In this document: one piece after another, positions 9,089-16,867 of the stretch
Numbering within the stretch: the first letter of the stretch is position 1
Layout: every line of letters begins with the position of its first letter
Assembly: GCF_001447995.1 (NCBI RefSeq)
Contig: NZ_LDPE01000002.1
Span: forward strand, 682,001-746,000
Direction of reading: 5' to 3'
Source: Maribacter dokdonensis DSW-8
Lineage (GTDB): Bacteria; Bacteroidota; Bacteroidia; Flavobacteriales; Flavobacteriaceae
Length of the DNA stretch: 64,000 bases
Program-made: the position numbers and the translations under genes
The notes under the pieces: generated by a model
Seen by the model: the letters and a program-made list of their open reading frames with translations, nothing else
Database searches by the model: none
What the model was told of the DNA's origin: nothing

Positions 9089-9119
9089 CTTGTAAATTCA
9101 CGATTTAGAACTATATTTG
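9089..9119 (+). promoter_or_regulatory. Bacteroidota-type promoter of rplU-rpmA
   Basis: The -33 element CTTG (9089-9092) and the -7 element TATATTTG (9112-9119) are separated by exactly 19 bases, matching the Bacteroidota housekeeping consensus TTTG-N19-TAnnTTTG. This leaves a leader of about 40 bases before the rplU ATG, long enough for the usual ribosomal-protein autoregulation, although I see no clear structured element. Confidence 0.75.
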
Positions 9120-9168
9120 CACCCGCCTATGGAAAAAATCCATCAGGTTTAATAATACATTTAACAAT

Positions 9169-9846
9169 ATGTACGCAATTGTAGAGATGGCAGGGCAGCA
9201 GTTTAAAGTTGCAAAAGACCAGAAAGTGTACGTTCACCGTTTGCAAGTAGAAGAAGGAAAGAAAGTTACTTTTGACAACGTTCTTCTTTTAGATGATGGT
9301 TCGAGCGTAACTATCGGCGCCCCGGCTATAGACGGAGCCGCAGTAGAGGCTAAAGTCGTGAAGCACCTAAGAGGTGACAAAGTAATCGTTTTTCATAAGA
9401 AAAGACGTAAAGGTTACAAAAAGAAAAATGGACATCGTCAATCTCTTACCGAGATAGTGATCGAGTCTATTATTTCTAAAGGAGCTAAGAAAGCAGAAAC
9501 TAAGAAAGCAGCACCAAAAGCTAAGAAGGCAGATGGTAAAGCGGCACCAGTTGATGTTTCTGTAGCATCTAAACCAAAAGCAAAGAAAGCTTCTGGTAAA
9601 GGTGATGATTTAAAAAAGATTGAAGGTATTGGTCCAAAAATAGCTGAAACCTTAAATAATGCAGGTATTTCTACTTTTGCTGATTTAGCAAAAACAGACG
9701 CAGCTAAAATTTCTGAAATTATTGCTGACGTTCGTGGAAATCACGTAACCGATACTTGGCCAAAGCAAGCTGAATTAGCTGCTGACGGTAAATGGGACGA
9801 GTTACAGAAATGGCAAGACGAATTAGACGGTGGTGTAGCTAAATAA
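9169..9846 (+). CDS. rplU: 50S ribosomal protein L21 with C-terminal helix-hairpin-helix extension
   Basis: Residues 1-102 are a normal ribosomal protein L21 (MYAIVEMAGQQFKV at the start, the FHKKRRKGYKKKNGHRQ RNA-binding segment at about 75-91). After that comes a lysine/alanine-rich linker (about 105-150) and a second domain (about 150-225) with the helix-hairpin-helix segment KKIEGIGPKIAETLNNAGI and a tryptophan-rich end. Bacterial L21 is normally about 103 residues, so this protein is twice the usual length. Similar extensions occur in other Flavobacteriia. L21 binds 23S rRNA in the large subunit; the added domain may bind nucleic acid too. It is followed by rpmA, as is usual. Confidence 0.95.
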   Translation: MYAIVEMAGQQFKVAKDQKVYVHRLQVEEGKKVTFDNVLLLDDGSSVTIGAPAIDGAAVEAKVVKHLRGDKVIVFHKKRRKGYKKKNGHRQSLTEIVIESIISKGAKKAETKKAAPKAKKADGKAAPVDVSVASKPKAKKASGKGDDLKKIEGIGPKIAETLNNAGISTFADLAKTDAAKISEIIADVRGNHVTDTWPKQAELAADGKWDELQKWQDELDGGVAK

Positions 9847-9887
9847 GCTAGGTCATCAAAGTATAATAATATTTAAAACCTCAGACA

Positions 9888-10148
9888 ATGGCACATAAGA
9901 AAGGTGTAGGTAGTTCTAAAAACGGTAGAGAATCAGAATCGAAACGATTAGGAGTTAAGATTTTTGGTGGTCAAGCTGCTATCGCTGGTAACATTATCGT
10001 TAGACAGCGTGGAACAAGACATAATCCTGGTGAAAATGTTTATGCAGGAAAAGATCACACATTACACGCACGTGTAGATGGTCTAGTGAAGTTTGAAAAG
10101 AAAGCAGGTGGAAAATCATATGTTTCCATTGAGCCTTTTGAAGCTTAA
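9888..10148 (+). CDS. rpmA: 50S ribosomal protein L27
   Basis: This 86-residue L27 begins [16 protein letters not shown], the flexible arm that reaches the peptidyl transferase centre. There is no N-terminal cleavable extension of the kind found in Firmicutes. The rest ([21 protein letters not shown]) is strongly conserved. It forms the standard two-gene operon with rplU, 41 bases upstream, and ends at a perfect terminator. Confidence 0.98.
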   Translation: MAHKKGVGSSKNGRESESKRLGVKIFGGQAAIAGNIIVRQRGTRHNPGENVYAGKDHTLHARVDGLVKFEKKAGGKSYVSIEPFEA

Positions 10149-10170
10149 GCTTAAGACAATTTATTTAAAA

Positions 10171-10200
10171 AACCCTCTTCAGTACTGAAGAGGGTTTTTT
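10171..10200. terminator. Bidirectional terminator between rpmA and the 446-residue protein gene
   Basis: A perfect 26-base palindrome (13-bp arms, AACCCTCTTCAGT and its complement) is preceded by a run of A and followed by a run of T. It therefore serves both rpmA (plus strand) and the convergent gene ending at 10213. Confidence 0.92.
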
Positions 10201-10212
10201 TATGGTATAATT

Positions 10213-11553
10213 TTAAATTGAGTCAGCAAACTCTATATTCTTGGAGAGTTGTGGATGTAGAAGTAGGGTATTAATCAATTGGATGTTAGTATTCGGCTCG
10301 TTGTTCCGGATTACCTTTATAGAAGCTCCGTAGGTACCACCATATTCCTCGTAATTGTCAATATAAAAATTGTGCTTTTTAATATATAAATCCTTTAATT
10401 CTATTTGTTTATTGTCGATTAGTTTAATCAAATTTTTTGAAAGATTGTTGATAATAGTTTTTTGTTTTTTATTTAGACAATACACTGAAGGTATTAGTGC
10501 TCGTTGTTTGAATTCTAGCTTTATAAGAATTTTTCCTTTCGGTACGTAATCTCTGGTATGTCTTTTGTGAGCTTTTAAATGCTCCAATAACCTTTTTTTT
10601 AAATCGTTTTGATAAGTATTCCGTAGAATTTCTAGTTCTAACTTAATATTATTAGGAATGTCCTTTTCAATAGTTTCTCGCCAATTACATAAAACAGGCA
10701 AGTGGTGTTTGATTAGGTAATCTAAATAACTCTCAATTTCTTTTATTTTTTGAATTTTCCCTTTATTCTCATCATCGAAATAAGAGATTCTAAGCTTTTC
10801 ATTATGCTCTTGCCATTCTAAATATTTCTTAAATTGTTGTTCGTTTAATATAGATTTTTTAAAAGATTTTTCTAATTCCCATTCTTCAAATTCGCCTAAA
10901 ATTTCTCCTTTAGAATCTTTACTGGTTTTGTTTTCTCTGTAATTATAAATTAACTCGGCTTGCTCGTTTGTTAAATTAAGAGATTCATTCATATTAACTA
11001 TCAATTCTATTTGACCTTTTTTAATCCAATCTTCATTTAATTGATCTACCCTGTAAAACTCTTTTAATTGTTCTTGGTTTAGGAAAGTTTTTAATTTTTC
11101 ATGGGCTATTTTTAAATATAAATTACGTCTATGGTTTATTTTATAATCTTCTACTTTGTAACCAGATTTATCACTTGTTTCCCATTGAATTTTTTGCAGT
11201 ATTTCTTGAAGTTCTACTAATTCATTGTCACTCAATTTTAAAGAAGCGTATTCCTTTTGTTTGATTTCAAATCTTCTTTTTTCAAAATCTTGTTTTTCGT
11301 AATTACTTTTTACCTCTTGTTTTATTTCTCTAAATTGACTTCTTTGTTTAACGTTTAATTTTCTGTAAATGGTCTTATAATAACGACAGCGTTCTGTTTT
11401 TTCATCATAATCAGGATCAATACTCCATGTATAATCTTTAAGCCACTTATAGGTTAGTTCATCAATTTCAAGAATCTGCCTTTTGGATAAATTTAAATGC
11501 TCGCCATACTGATCTGTAAATGTTATTGTATTCTTAATTTTGAGATGGGCCAT
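10213..11553 (-). CDS. Unrecognised cytoplasmic protein with three ~85-residue internal repeats
   Basis: This 446-residue protein has no signal peptide or membrane segment and is very rich in Lys, Glu, Leu, Asn and Ile. I do not recognise its family. The first half repeats three times with a period of 85-87 residues, at about 20-77, 105-168 and 192-246. Each repeat opens with an L-x-L-(S/T)-x-x-(Q/E) helix (LNLSKRQILEI, LKLSDNELVEL, LNLTNEQAELI) and ends with a basic, aromatic helix carrying a second L-N-x-x-Q (KLNVKQRSQF, FLNQEQLKEF, ILNEQQFKKY). A further LNKKQKTIINNL occurs at 360-371. The motifs resemble the LTxxQ of Spy/CpxP chaperones but lie in a non-exported protein. It stands alone and looks AT-richer than its neighbours. 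Confidence 0.7.
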   Translation of the reverse strand: MAHLKIKNTITFTDQYGEHLNLSKRQILEIDELTYKWLKDYTWSIDPDYDEKTERCRYYKTIYRKLNVKQRSQFREIKQEVKSNYEKQDFEKRRFEIKQKEYASLKLSDNELVELQEILQKIQWETSDKSGYKVEDYKINHRRNLYLKIAHEKLKTFLNQEQLKEFYRVDQLNEDWIKKGQIELIVNMNESLNLTNEQAELIYNYRENKTSKDSKGEILGEFEEWELEKSFKKSILNEQQFKKYLEWQEHNEKLRISYFDDENKGKIQKIKEIESYLDYLIKHHLPVLCNWRETIEKDIPNNIKLELEILRNTYQNDLKKRLLEHLKAHKRHTRDYVPKGKILIKLEFKQRALIPSVYCLNKKQKTIINNLSKNLIKLIDNKQIELKDLYIKKHNFYIDNYEEYGGTYGASIKVIRNNEPNTNIQLINTLLLHPQLSKNIEFADSI

Positions 11554-11610
11554 AGCGTAAGAATGTAATGAACAAGGTAATTCACTTTAAATATAAATAA
11601 TTTAGAGTAG

Positions 11611-12132
11611 TTACAATAACTTCTCCCCAATCTCAAACCACGTATTCACACGTTCAAACCCTTCTGTATTTACGTTGTGTGGAGAGGTGAATTGTAGGCT
11701 TCTGCCTTCAAAATTCTCTAAATTAAAACTACGGTCGTCTATGAGAACATCTCCTTTAAGAATGTGCTTATGACCACATAAAATGCGATTTTGCCAAGGA
11801 ATAAAAGGAAAGTGTTCATCTAGCCATTCACTTTTCTCTTCTAATGAATTAGGAAATTGCATAGCTGCAGATGCTATATATACCTCGTGCTTATCGGCTA
11901 ATCGTGCAAGTATTTCTTGACTGCCGGCAATCGGCTTTAAATTTCTAAAAAAGCCTCTTCTAGTGGCGTGCTTTCTAACACTGTCCTGGTGTGCTTCTGG
12001 CACCATATGCCATACCTCTGATCCTTTACATATTTCTGAAGTGAGCTCACCTTTAAACTCTGTATTGTAAATCTCTATATGGGCACCGTAGGTATCGGCT
12101 ATGACCTCGTCCATATCAACAAATATTATCAT
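11611..12132 (-). CDS. 5'(3')-deoxyribonucleotidase-like HAD phosphatase
   Basis: This 173-residue enzyme of the haloacid dehalogenase superfamily resembles the NT5C deoxyribonucleotidase group. The catalytic motif is DMDEV (Asp6 nucleophile, Asp8 acid/base), motif II is the serine in YIASAA (about 86-90), and the magnesium-binding motif is LIDDRSF (Asp132, Asp133) after Lys126. These enzymes remove phosphate from nucleoside monophosphates in the cytoplasm and balance dNTP pools. The length matches the family. It is a single gene on the minus strand, divergent from the small membrane protein gene. Confidence 0.85.
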   Translation of the reverse strand: MIIFVDMDEVIADTYGAHIEIYNTEFKGELTSEICKGSEVWHMVPEAHQDSVRKHATRRGFFRNLKPIAGSQEILARLADKHEVYIASAAMQFPNSLEEKSEWLDEHFPFIPWQNRILCGHKHILKGDVLIDDRSFNLENFEGRSLQFTSPHNVNTEGFERVNTWFEIGEKLL

Positions 12133-12286
12133 AGTGCTATATTTTAAACGAAGTACGTGAAAATGTAGGTAAGAGAAAAGAGATAACCCAATTGTATGTG
12201 CTTATGACTTTAATCTTAAGGAAAATATAAGATTGATTTAAAACTTAATGAATAACTTTAAGAAAACATTTCAATTAAATATCTCT

Positions 12287-12622
12287 ATGGAAAGTAAAAA
12301 ATTACCGAATTCTGCATTCATTTATGTGTTGTCCGTTCTTAGTTGTATTATCTGTTGTCTTGGCGGGTTTGGCATTATACCCGCAGTAATTTCTTATTAT
12401 TTAGCTTCAAAATCTGAAGGAATTTATAGAATGAATCCTGATGGTTATGACAATTATGGTATTATAAAAAGGGGTAAAATAATTGCGATTATAGGGATAA
12501 TTTTAAATATTATAGTAATTGGTATTACCATTTGGACGTTGAGCACAATTGGATGGGATGCATGGTCTAAGGAGTTCGTAAGAAAATGGAATGAGGGTAT
12601 GCAAAGTGGTCAAGGTTATTAA
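12287..12622 (+). CDS. Small membrane protein with a cysteine-rich first helix (CCC-motif type)
   Basis: This is a protein of about 111 residues if started at ATG 12287 (MESKKLPNSAF); an upstream ATG at 12248 would add 13 polar residues and is possible. Two membrane helices flank a polar loop with YRMNPDGYDNYGIIKRGKI. The first helix carries SCIICCLGG, a cysteine cluster typical of a Bacteroidota small-membrane family related to DUF4190. The function is unknown. It is a lone gene on the plus strand before the DUF3332 gene. Confidence 0.7.
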   Translation: MESKKLPNSAFIYVLSVLSCIICCLGGFGIIPAVISYYLASKSEGIYRMNPDGYDNYGIIKRGKIIAIIGIILNIIVIGITIWTLSTIGWDAWSKEFVRKWNEGMQSGQGY

Positions 12623-12759
12623 TATTGTTACGATAGCAGTATGTTATAAAATGCCCGTTTTTCAATAATAATGGATACCGTTAATAATTGATTTTTATCA
12701 GATTACAATTTTTGGGGTTAATGATTATTTTGTACAACTAATTCTAAACAATTAAAATC

Positions 12760-13344
12760 ATGAAAAAATCAGTTATCTGTATTGCTATGGCCGGCACATT
12801 ATTATTTTCTAGTTGCTTGGGCTCTTTTAGCGCTTTCAATAATTTAAAGGACTGGAACCAAGGAGTCTCTGATAGTAAGTTTGTAAATAACCTGGTATTT
12901 TGGGGGTTGAACATAATTCCTGTTTACGGACTATTCTTTTTGGGTGATGCAATTATTTTCAATGTTATCGAATTTTGGAGCGGATCTAACCCAATTGCTA
13001 TGGAAGAAGGAGAGTCTGAAACTCAAATGGTAGAAAGAGACGGTAATACCTTTGAAATGACCGCTACTAAAAATAGGATGCAGGTAACTGTTGTCGATGG
13101 GCCTAAAAAAGGTAAGAAAATTGATTTGGTATATAAGCCAAGTGAAAAATCATGGAATGCGGTAAGACCTAATGGTGAGATTATAAAATTATCATCTTTT
13201 GAAGAAGGTTTTTATATTGTTTACATGCCAAACGGTAAAGAGGTGAAAATTGATCCGTTAAGTTCTAAAGAACAAGGTTTGGCTCAATTAAAGGAGCAAA
13301 CAGATTGTTATTATTTGGAAGGTATGTTGGCAGAAAACAACTAA
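12760..13344 (+). CDS. DUF3332 lipoprotein
   Basis: This 194-residue protein has a lipoprotein signal (Cys19 in LFSSCLGSF) followed by the DUF3332 pattern: an amphipathic region (AFNNLKDWNQGVSDSKFVN), a long hydrophobic stretch (about 47-75, GLNIIPVYGLFFLGDAIIFNVIEF region) and a beta-rich C-terminal part. The hydrophobic part suggests that it stays near a membrane. The role is unknown; members are found across Bacteroidota and some Proteobacteria. It ends at a terminator shared with ahcY. Confidence 0.8.
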   Translation: MKKSVICIAMAGTLLFSSCLGSFSAFNNLKDWNQGVSDSKFVNNLVFWGLNIIPVYGLFFLGDAIIFNVIEFWSGSNPIAMEEGESETQMVERDGNTFEMTATKNRMQVTVVDGPKKGKKIDLVYKPSEKSWNAVRPNGEIIKLSSFEEGFYIVYMPNGKEVKIDPLSSKEQGLAQLKEQTDCYYLEGMLAENN

Positions 13345-13363
13345 CTGGAAAAGCTTAAAATAA

Positions 13364-13394
13364 AAAAAGGTCTCGATAACATCGAGACCTTTTT
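13364..13394. terminator. Bidirectional terminator between the DUF3332 gene and ahcY
   Basis: A 14-bp stem (AAAAAGGTCTCGAT with its complement, loop AAC) carries an A-run on one side and a T-run on the other, so it can stop both convergent transcripts. Confidence 0.92.
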
Positions 13395-13411
13395 ATTAAT
13401 AGGACTATAAT

Positions 13412-14728
13412 TTAGTATCTATAGTAGTCAGGTTTAAAAGGACCTTCAACCGTAACACCAATATAATCAGCTTGGTCTTTCTTTAATTCGGTCAATTCTG
13501 CACCTAAACGAGACAAGTGTAATTTTGCAACCTTTTCATCTAAATGCTTTGGTAACATATATACTTCGTTCTTGTAGTTTTCACTATTCTTCCAAAGTTC
13601 AATTTGCGCCAAAGTTTGGTTGGTAAATGAATTACTCATTACAAAACTAGGGTGTCCGGTAGCACAACCTAGGTTTACCAATCTACCTTCTGCCAAAATG
13701 ATAATATCTTTACCATCAATAGTGTATTTATCTACCTGAGGCTTAATTTCATCTTTAGTGTTTCCGTGGTTTTTGTTCAACCAAGCCATATCAATTTCAT
13801 TGTCGAAATGACCAATGTTACAAACAATGGCTTTATCCTTTAGAGCTTCAAAATGTTCGGCTCTAATAATATCCTTGTTTCCAGTAGTGGTAATTACGAT
13901 ATCTGCGTTACCAATAACCGTTTCCAATTTTTTAACCTCAAATCCGTCCATACAAGCCTGTAATGCACAAATAGGATCAATTTCCGTAACGGTAACAATA
14001 GAACCGGCACCCTTAAAAGAAGCAGCGGTACCTTTACCAACATCACCATAACCGGCTACAACAACGCGCTTGCCTGCAAGCATGGTATCCGTAGCTCTAC
14101 GTATAGCATCAACAGCACTTTCTCTACAACCGTATTTGTTATCAAATTTAGATTTGGTTACAGAATCGTTTACGTTAATAGCGGGCATAGGTAAAGTACC
14201 ATTTTTTACGCGCTCATATAAACGGTGTACTCCTGTAGTGGTTTCTTCTGAAAGTCCCTTAACATCAGACGCCAATTCTGGATACTTATCTAAAACCATG
14301 TTGGTAAGATCACCACCATCATCTAAGATCATATTCAATGGTTTTCTGTCCTCGCCAAAGAATAAGGTTTGCTCAATACACCAGTCAAACTCCTCTTCGT
14401 TCATACCTTTCCAGGCATAAACAGGTACACCTGCGGCAGCAATAGCGGCAGCGGCTTGATCTTGGGTAGAGAATATATTACATGAGCTCCAAGTAACATC
14501 TGCACCCAATGCGGTTAAAGTTTCAATTAAAACGGCAGTTTGTATGGTCATATGAAGACAACCTGCAATACGTGCCCCTTTTAAAGGTTGCTCGTCTTTG
14601 TATTCTTCACGAAGGGCCATTAGACCTGGCATTTCAGCTTCTGCCAATTCAATTTCTTTTCTTCCCCAATCGGCAAGGGAAATATCCTTTACCTTATAAG
14701 GCACATACGGAATAGTTTTCGTGCTCAT
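13412..14728 (-). CDS. ahcY: Adenosylhomocysteinase
   Basis: This 438-residue cytoplasmic enzyme splits S-adenosylhomocysteine into homocysteine and adenosine in the methyl cycle. Visible hallmarks are [16 protein letters not shown] near residue 56 (His59 of the active site), [15 protein letters not shown] (about 82-96), the NAD-binding GYGDVGKG (about 225-232) and the C-terminal PFKPDYYRY, whose lysine and tyrosine reach into the partner subunit. Length and all key segments are normal for the bacterial type. On the minus strand a -7 element TACCTTTG lies at 14783-14790, about 55 bases before the start; I see no matching -33 element. Confidence 0.98.
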   Translation of the reverse strand: MSTKTIPYVPYKVKDISLADWGRKEIELAEAEMPGLMALREEYKDEQPLKGARIAGCLHMTIQTAVLIETLTALGADVTWSSCNIFSTQDQAAAAIAAAGVPVYAWKGMNEEEFDWCIEQTLFFGEDRKPLNMILDDGGDLTNMVLDKYPELASDVKGLSEETTTGVHRLYERVKNGTLPMPAINVNDSVTKSKFDNKYGCRESAVDAIRRATDTMLAGKRVVVAGYGDVGKGTAASFKGAGSIVTVTEIDPICALQACMDGFEVKKLETVIGNADIVITTTGNKDIIRAEHFEALKDKAIVCNIGHFDNEIDMAWLNKNHGNTKDEIKPQVDKYTIDGKDIIILAEGRLVNLGCATGHPSFVMSNSFTNQTLAQIELWKNSENYKNEVYMLPKHLDEKVAKLHLSRLGAELTELKKDQADYIGVTVEGPFKPDYYRY

Positions 14729-14810
14729 ATCTTTATAATTTTATACTTTCGTTAATCTATGTACAGCAATTTTTAATTCGTGCAAAGGTACGAATAACAC
14801 TAAGAATCCC

Positions 14811-15449
14811 ATGCCGCTTTACAAAACTATAACAGTAAACAAAGAAACCTCTGTAGCTATATGGAAGGTAGAAGAGACAGAAGAACATCTTTGGAAAGGA
14901 GTTGAACTTACTGATCATTGTCAAAATAGGTTCAATGGTATGAAGTCTGATCTTCACCGTAAGGCATTTTTAAGCATTAGACATTTATTGGCCTTGTATA
15001 ATTATGTAGATGCCGATCTGGAGTATGATGATAATGGGAAACCACATTTAAAGGACGGAAATTTTATCTCTATTACGCATTCCCATAATTTCACGGCGAT
15101 TATAATAAGTGAATCCGAAGAAGTAGGTATAGATATTGAAATGCAGCGCGATAAAATATTGCGAATTGCACACAAATTTACACCGTTTGAAGAGTATAGA
15201 ACTTTGGCTAATACTGCAGCAATAATCAGAAAATTGACCATAGTGTGGGGCGCCAAAGAATCTTTATATAAAATTTATGGGCATAGAGGTGTAAGTTTCT
15301 TACATCACATCAACGTTCAAGATTTTATATTTAACGCAGGGCGGACAACGGCGCAAATAATTTTTAACGGGCAATCTTCGGACTATGGAATCAAGTTTTT
15401 GGAATTTGAGGATTTCACTTGTGTTTATGCCATTAGAAATAAAAATTAA
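14811..15449 (+). CDS. 4'-phosphopantetheinyl transferase superfamily protein (Sfp-type)
   Basis: This 212-residue enzyme has the magnesium-binding motif GIDIE (106-110) and the WGAKESLYK motif (146-154) of Sfp/HetI/AcpT-like transferases. They attach the phosphopantetheine arm of CoA to carrier proteins in the cytoplasm. The upstream SITHSHNF (87-94) is the family's substrate loop. The carrier is not in this window, so it probably serves a distant fatty acid or secondary-lipid cluster. The gene is divergent from ahcY, and its ATG lies close to the ahcY promoter. The thiamine-binding protein gene begins 17 bases after its stop, so it seems to head a five-gene operon. Confidence 0.88.
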   Translation: MPLYKTITVNKETSVAIWKVEETEEHLWKGVELTDHCQNRFNGMKSDLHRKAFLSIRHLLALYNYVDADLEYDDNGKPHLKDGNFISITHSHNFTAIIISESEEVGIDIEMQRDKILRIAHKFTPFEEYRTLANTAAIIRKLTIVWGAKESLYKIYGHRGVSFLHHINVQDFIFNAGRTTAQIIFNGQSSDYGIKFLEFEDFTCVYAIRNKN

Positions 15450-15466
15450 TATTTAGGCTACATTAT

Positions 15467-15727
15467 ATGGACATATCGGTAGAGTTGACTTTTTCGCCCT
15501 TACAAGACGATTTTGAGCAACACATTATAGATTTTATAAAAAAACTAAGGGCTAGCGGATTAACCATACTTGAAAATCCTTTAAGTACACAGGTGTTCGG
15601 CTCTTATGATGAAGTGATGAAAGTGCTGAATACCGAGATAAAAACAGCGTTTGAACTTATGGATCGCGGGCTTTTATTCATGAAAATAGTTAAATCTGAT
15701 AGAAGCGACTATGAGCCCCATTTTTGA
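15467..15727 (+). CDS. YkoF/MTH1187-type thiamine-binding protein
   Basis: This 86-residue soluble protein starts MDISVELTFSPLQDDFEQ and continues with ENPLSTQVFGSYDEVM, as in the thiamine-binding (DUF77/YkoF-like) family of small ferredoxin-like proteins. Members bind thiamine or its pyrimidine part, or are linked to genes for them. It overlaps the start of the PnuC-type gene by 17 bases, so the two are translationally coupled; this pairing is the main reason to think the transporter handles thiamine. The family call is good; ligand binding is inference. Confidence 0.78.
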   Translation: MDISVELTFSPLQDDFEQHIIDFIKKLRASGLTILENPLSTQVFGSYDEVMKVLNTEIKTAFELMDRGLLFMKIVKSDRSDYEPHF

Positions 15728-16343
15728 TTATCTCTTTGGGCAATATGCCGATTATAGTACATTAGATATTACACTTGAAATTGTAGCCGTTATTTTTGGC
15801 TTATTATCTGTAATATGTTCTAAGCAAAACAACATTTTAGTATATCCTACAGGATTGATAAGTACTTCAATCTTTGTATATCTCCTTTTAAAATGGGGAT
15901 TGCTGGGTGATATGATGATCAACGCATACTATTTTATAATGAGTTTATACGGTTGGTACATTTGGACAAGAAAGGTTGATGCCGACCATTATACACCAAT
16001 CACTAGAACAACGAAAAAAGAAAATGGAATTTCGGTCATTATATTCATAAGTACGCTTGTTTTTGTGTTTACCGTGTATCAGGTTTTTGATAAATGGAAT
16101 AGCTGGACCGCCTATGTTGATACTATAACAACAGCTATATTTTTTGTGGGTATGTGGTTGATGGCCAAGAGAAAAGTAGAAAATTGGATATATTGGATCA
16201 TTGGGGATCTTATATCTGTACCATTATATTTTTACAAGGGATTTACGTTTACAAGTTTTCAATATCTCATTTTTACAATATTGGCCGTTTACGGCTATAA
16301 CGCATGGAAGAAAAATACAGACAAGAGCCTTCAGATGTCTTAA
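15711..16343 (+). CDS. PnuC/PnuT-type vitamin transporter
   Basis: This 210-residue inner-membrane protein has about seven hydrophobic segments and the PnuC pattern: VICSKQNNILVYPTGLIS, then NAYYFIMSLYGWYIWTRK, and near the end WIIGDLISVPLYFYKG. PnuC proteins take up nicotinamide riboside, and close relatives PnuT and PnuX take up thiamine and riboflavin, by facilitated diffusion driven by phosphorylation inside the cell. The YkoF-like gene upstream and the kinase gene downstream, both overlapping it, favour thiamine as substrate, although nicotinamide riboside cannot be excluded from the sequence. Confidence 0.85.
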   Translation: MSPIFDYLFGQYADYSTLDITLEIVAVIFGLLSVICSKQNNILVYPTGLISTSIFVYLLLKWGLLGDMMINAYYFIMSLYGWYIWTRKVDADHYTPITRTTKKENGISVIIFISTLVFVFTVYQVFDKWNSWTAYVDTITTAIFFVGMWLMAKRKVENWIYWIIGDLISVPLYFYKGFTFTSFQYLIFTILAVYGYNAWKKNTDKSLQMS

Positions 16344-16867
16344 AAGTTGTTCTTTTTGGTCCGGAATCTACGGGTAAAACCACATTGTCAGAACAATTGG
16401 CAAGACATTACCATACCGTTTGGGTACCGGAATACGCTAGGGAATATCTACAAGATAAATGGAACAACGAACGTAAAACTTGTGAACCTCATGACTTATT
16501 GCCAATTGCCGAAGGGCAAATGCGTTTAGAGAACAAGCTGGCCAAAAAAGCTACAGATATTCTCATTTGCGATACAGATTTATTGGAAACCAAAGTATAT
16601 TCAGAAGCCTATTACATAGGTAATTGTGATCCTGTTTTAGAAAAATATGCATTGCAGAATACATATGATCTTTATTTGTTGACGTATATAGATATCCCTT
16701 GGGAAGCAGATGACCTAAGGGATAAGCCCAACGAGAGGGAAAAAATGTTCAATTATTTTAAAGATACTTTAGAAAAATACGGTAAAAATTTTATTACCTT
16801 GAAAGGAGACAAAAAACAACGTTTAAATAAAGCCATTAACCATATAGATACCTTATTACATCAATGA
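16304..16867 (+). CDS. NadR-like P-loop kinase (vitamin salvage)
   Basis: This 187-residue P-loop ATPase has Walker A GPESTGKT (19-26) and resembles the ribosylnicotinamide kinase half of NadR, without the adenylyltransferase half. WVPEYAREYL (about 45-54), ILICDTDLLETKVYSEAYYG-like and DIPWEADDLRD segments are typical of this kinase group. It overlaps the PnuC-type gene by 40 bases and touches DUF4301 by four bases, so the three are probably made together. A kinase that traps the vitamin after entry is what PnuC-type transport needs. The substrate, thiamine or nicotinamide riboside, is inferred from context only. Confidence 0.82.
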   Translation: MEEKYRQEPSDVLKVVLFGPESTGKTTLSEQLARHYHTVWVPEYAREYLQDKWNNERKTCEPHDLLPIAEGQMRLENKLAKKATDILICDTDLLETKVYSEAYYIGNCDPVLEKYALQNTYDLYLLTYIDIPWEADDLRDKPNEREKMFNYFKDTLEKYGKNFITLKGDKKQRLNKAINHIDTLLHQ

